From an uncultured bacterium (lineage in GTDB: Bacteria; DRYD01), in the NCBI GenBank assembly GCA_937927985.1, contig CALFWH010000012.1, forward strand, positions 1 through 5,288: 5,288 nucleotides of DNA, given 5' to 3'. Made by a program: the position numbers and the translations under genes. The notes beneath the pieces were generated by a model. The model was not told the DNA's origin, did no database searches, and worked only from the letters and a program-made list of their open reading frames with translations. Below are positions 4,332 through 5,288 of this stretch, in pieces (within the stretch, counting starts at the first letter, position 1; each line of letters opens with the position of its first letter).

Positions 4332-5288
4332 TTAAATCTTAGGTAATGACTTTATTATCGTTAAAATGATATCTTCAGTAGTTATATTTTCAGCTTGAGC
4401 TTCATATGTAAGTATTATTCTGTGCCTTAATACATCAAAAACTAAAAATTCGACATCTTCAGGTATAACAAAATATCTTTTATCTACAAAAGCCAAAGCT
4501 TTAGCAAGTTTAACAAAAGCTAAAGTTGCCCTTGGGCTGGCACCATAACTAATATACTTAGACAAAGAATTAAAACCATATAAATGGGGTTTACGAGTTA
4601 TAAAAACTATTTTAGTTATATAGTCCTCAATTTTAGGACTTAGCTTTACTTTTTCAACTTCCATTTGTAAATCCACTATTTGGTTAACATCTATCACTTT
4701 ATTGACAATAGGTATATCAAAATTACTCTGCATTCTTCTTAATATTTCCTTTTCTTCAGCAAAATTAGGATAATCTATTTTTAATTTCATTATAAATCTG
4801 TCTAGTTGTGCTTCTGGGAGGGGATAAGTACCTTCACTTTCTATTGGATTCTGAGTAGCCATAACCATAAATGGCCTTGGTAAAGGGAAAGTTTGATCCC
4901 CTATAGTTACTTGCTTCTCCTGCATACCTTCCAAAAGAGCACTTTGCACTTTAGCAGGAGCCCTGTTTATCTCATCGGCTAAAATAAAATTAGCAAATAT
5001 AGGACCAAAAACAATCTCAAATTTTAAAGTTGATGGATTAAATACTCTTGTACCTACTATATCAGCGGGTAATAAATCAGGAGTAAATTGTATTCTCCTA
5101 AAAGTAGCGTTTGTTACCGTTGCTAAAGTTTTAAAAAGTAAAGTCTTTGCTAATCCAGGTACACCCTCCAATAAAACATTACCATCAACTAATAAAGCTA
5201 AAATACATTTTAATATCACATCCCTTTGACCAACTACAACTTTGTTTACTTCCTCTACTAGCTGATTTATCTTTTCAGCTAAACTAAA
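4332..5288 (-). CDS. MoxR-family AAA+ ATPase (5' end beyond right edge)
   Basis: MoxR ATPases are chaperone-like AAA+ proteins that commonly act with von Willebrand A-domain partners to mature or insert metal cofactors. The frame stays open to the edge, so 318 residues are visible and only a few N-terminal ones are missing. The reading upstream of GTG 5219 (FSLAEKINQLVEEVNKVVVG, then QRDV) is clearly family sequence, so that GTG is not the start. Visible motifs, numbered from the edge: Walker A GVPGLAKT (42-49), Walker B FILADE (101-106) followed by INRAP, sensor 1 MATQNP (143-148), PLPEAQLDRF with the arginine finger (156-165), and sensor 2 GASPRA (about 249-254), then VLRHRI in the lid domain. 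All key residues are intact. The typical downstream partner, a DUF58 protein gene, is missing; an M42 peptidase gene follows instead. Anything upstream is out of view. Confidence 0.96.
   Translation of the reverse strand, partial: FSLAEKINQLVEEVNKVVVGQRDVILKCILALLVDGNVLLEGVPGLAKTLLFKTLATVTNATFRRIQFTPDLLPADIVGTRVFNPSTLKFEIVFGPIFANFILADEINRAPAKVQSALLEGMQEKQVTIGDQTFPLPRPFMVMATQNPIESEGTYPLPEAQLDRFIMKLKIDYPNFAEEKEILRRMQSNFDIPIVNKVIDVNQIVDLQMEVEKVKLSPKIEDYITKIVFITRKPHLYGFNSLSKYISYGASPRATLAFVKLAKALAFVDKRYFVIPEDVEFLVFDVLRHRIILTYEAQAENITTEDIILTIIKSLPKI

Noticed and set aside
5217..5219. GTG as the start of the MoxR gene
   Set aside because: The frame continues to the window edge with conserved MoxR sequence (KVVVGQRDV), so the true start is outside the window.

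Overview
The window is bacterial and very AT-rich (by eye roughly 30% G+C). All seven recognisable genes lie on the minus strand, so transcription runs from the right edge to the left. The presence of rpoA, bacterial-type rpsK and rpsD, and a Xer-type recombinase makes it bacterial chromosome. The S4 protein keeps a complete four-cysteine zinc cluster and resembles, from memory, S4 of Thermotogota and Dictyoglomus-like anaerobes. The phylum cannot be fixed from this window.

In transcription order (right to left) the genes are: a MoxR-family AAA+ ATPase missing only its extreme N-terminus at the window edge; an M42-family aminopeptidase with all catalytic and metal ligands; a short unrecognised membrane-anchored protein; ribosomal proteins S11 (rpsK) and S4 (rpsD); the RNA polymerase alpha subunit (rpoA); and the N-terminal half of a tyrosine recombinase of the XerC/XerD type, cut by the left edge. 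Gaps between genes are 39 to 73 bp, or 112 bp before the M42 gene if its preferred ATG start is used. One or a few co-transcribed units are plausible, but no convincing promoter or intrinsic terminator can be defended.

The alpha operon is unusual here. rpsK, rpsD and rpoA are kept together, but rpsM is not directly upstream of rpsK and rplQ is not directly downstream of rpoA. Non-ribosomal genes sit in both places.

The most interesting signal is non-coding. Two gaps, MoxR to M42 and rpsK to rpsD, carry near-identical elements on the transcribed strand. Each is a hairpin with CCGC/GCGG stems and a UUGCUGG-containing loop, an A-rich stretch of 10 to 12 nt, and then a segment complementary to the loop. 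Each can therefore fold as a compact H-type pseudoknot. Each is followed almost at once by a second perfect hairpin of unrelated sequence and then the start codon. This looks like a repeated cis-acting RNA element ahead of two unrelated genes. I cannot match it to a known riboswitch or ribosomal leader class.
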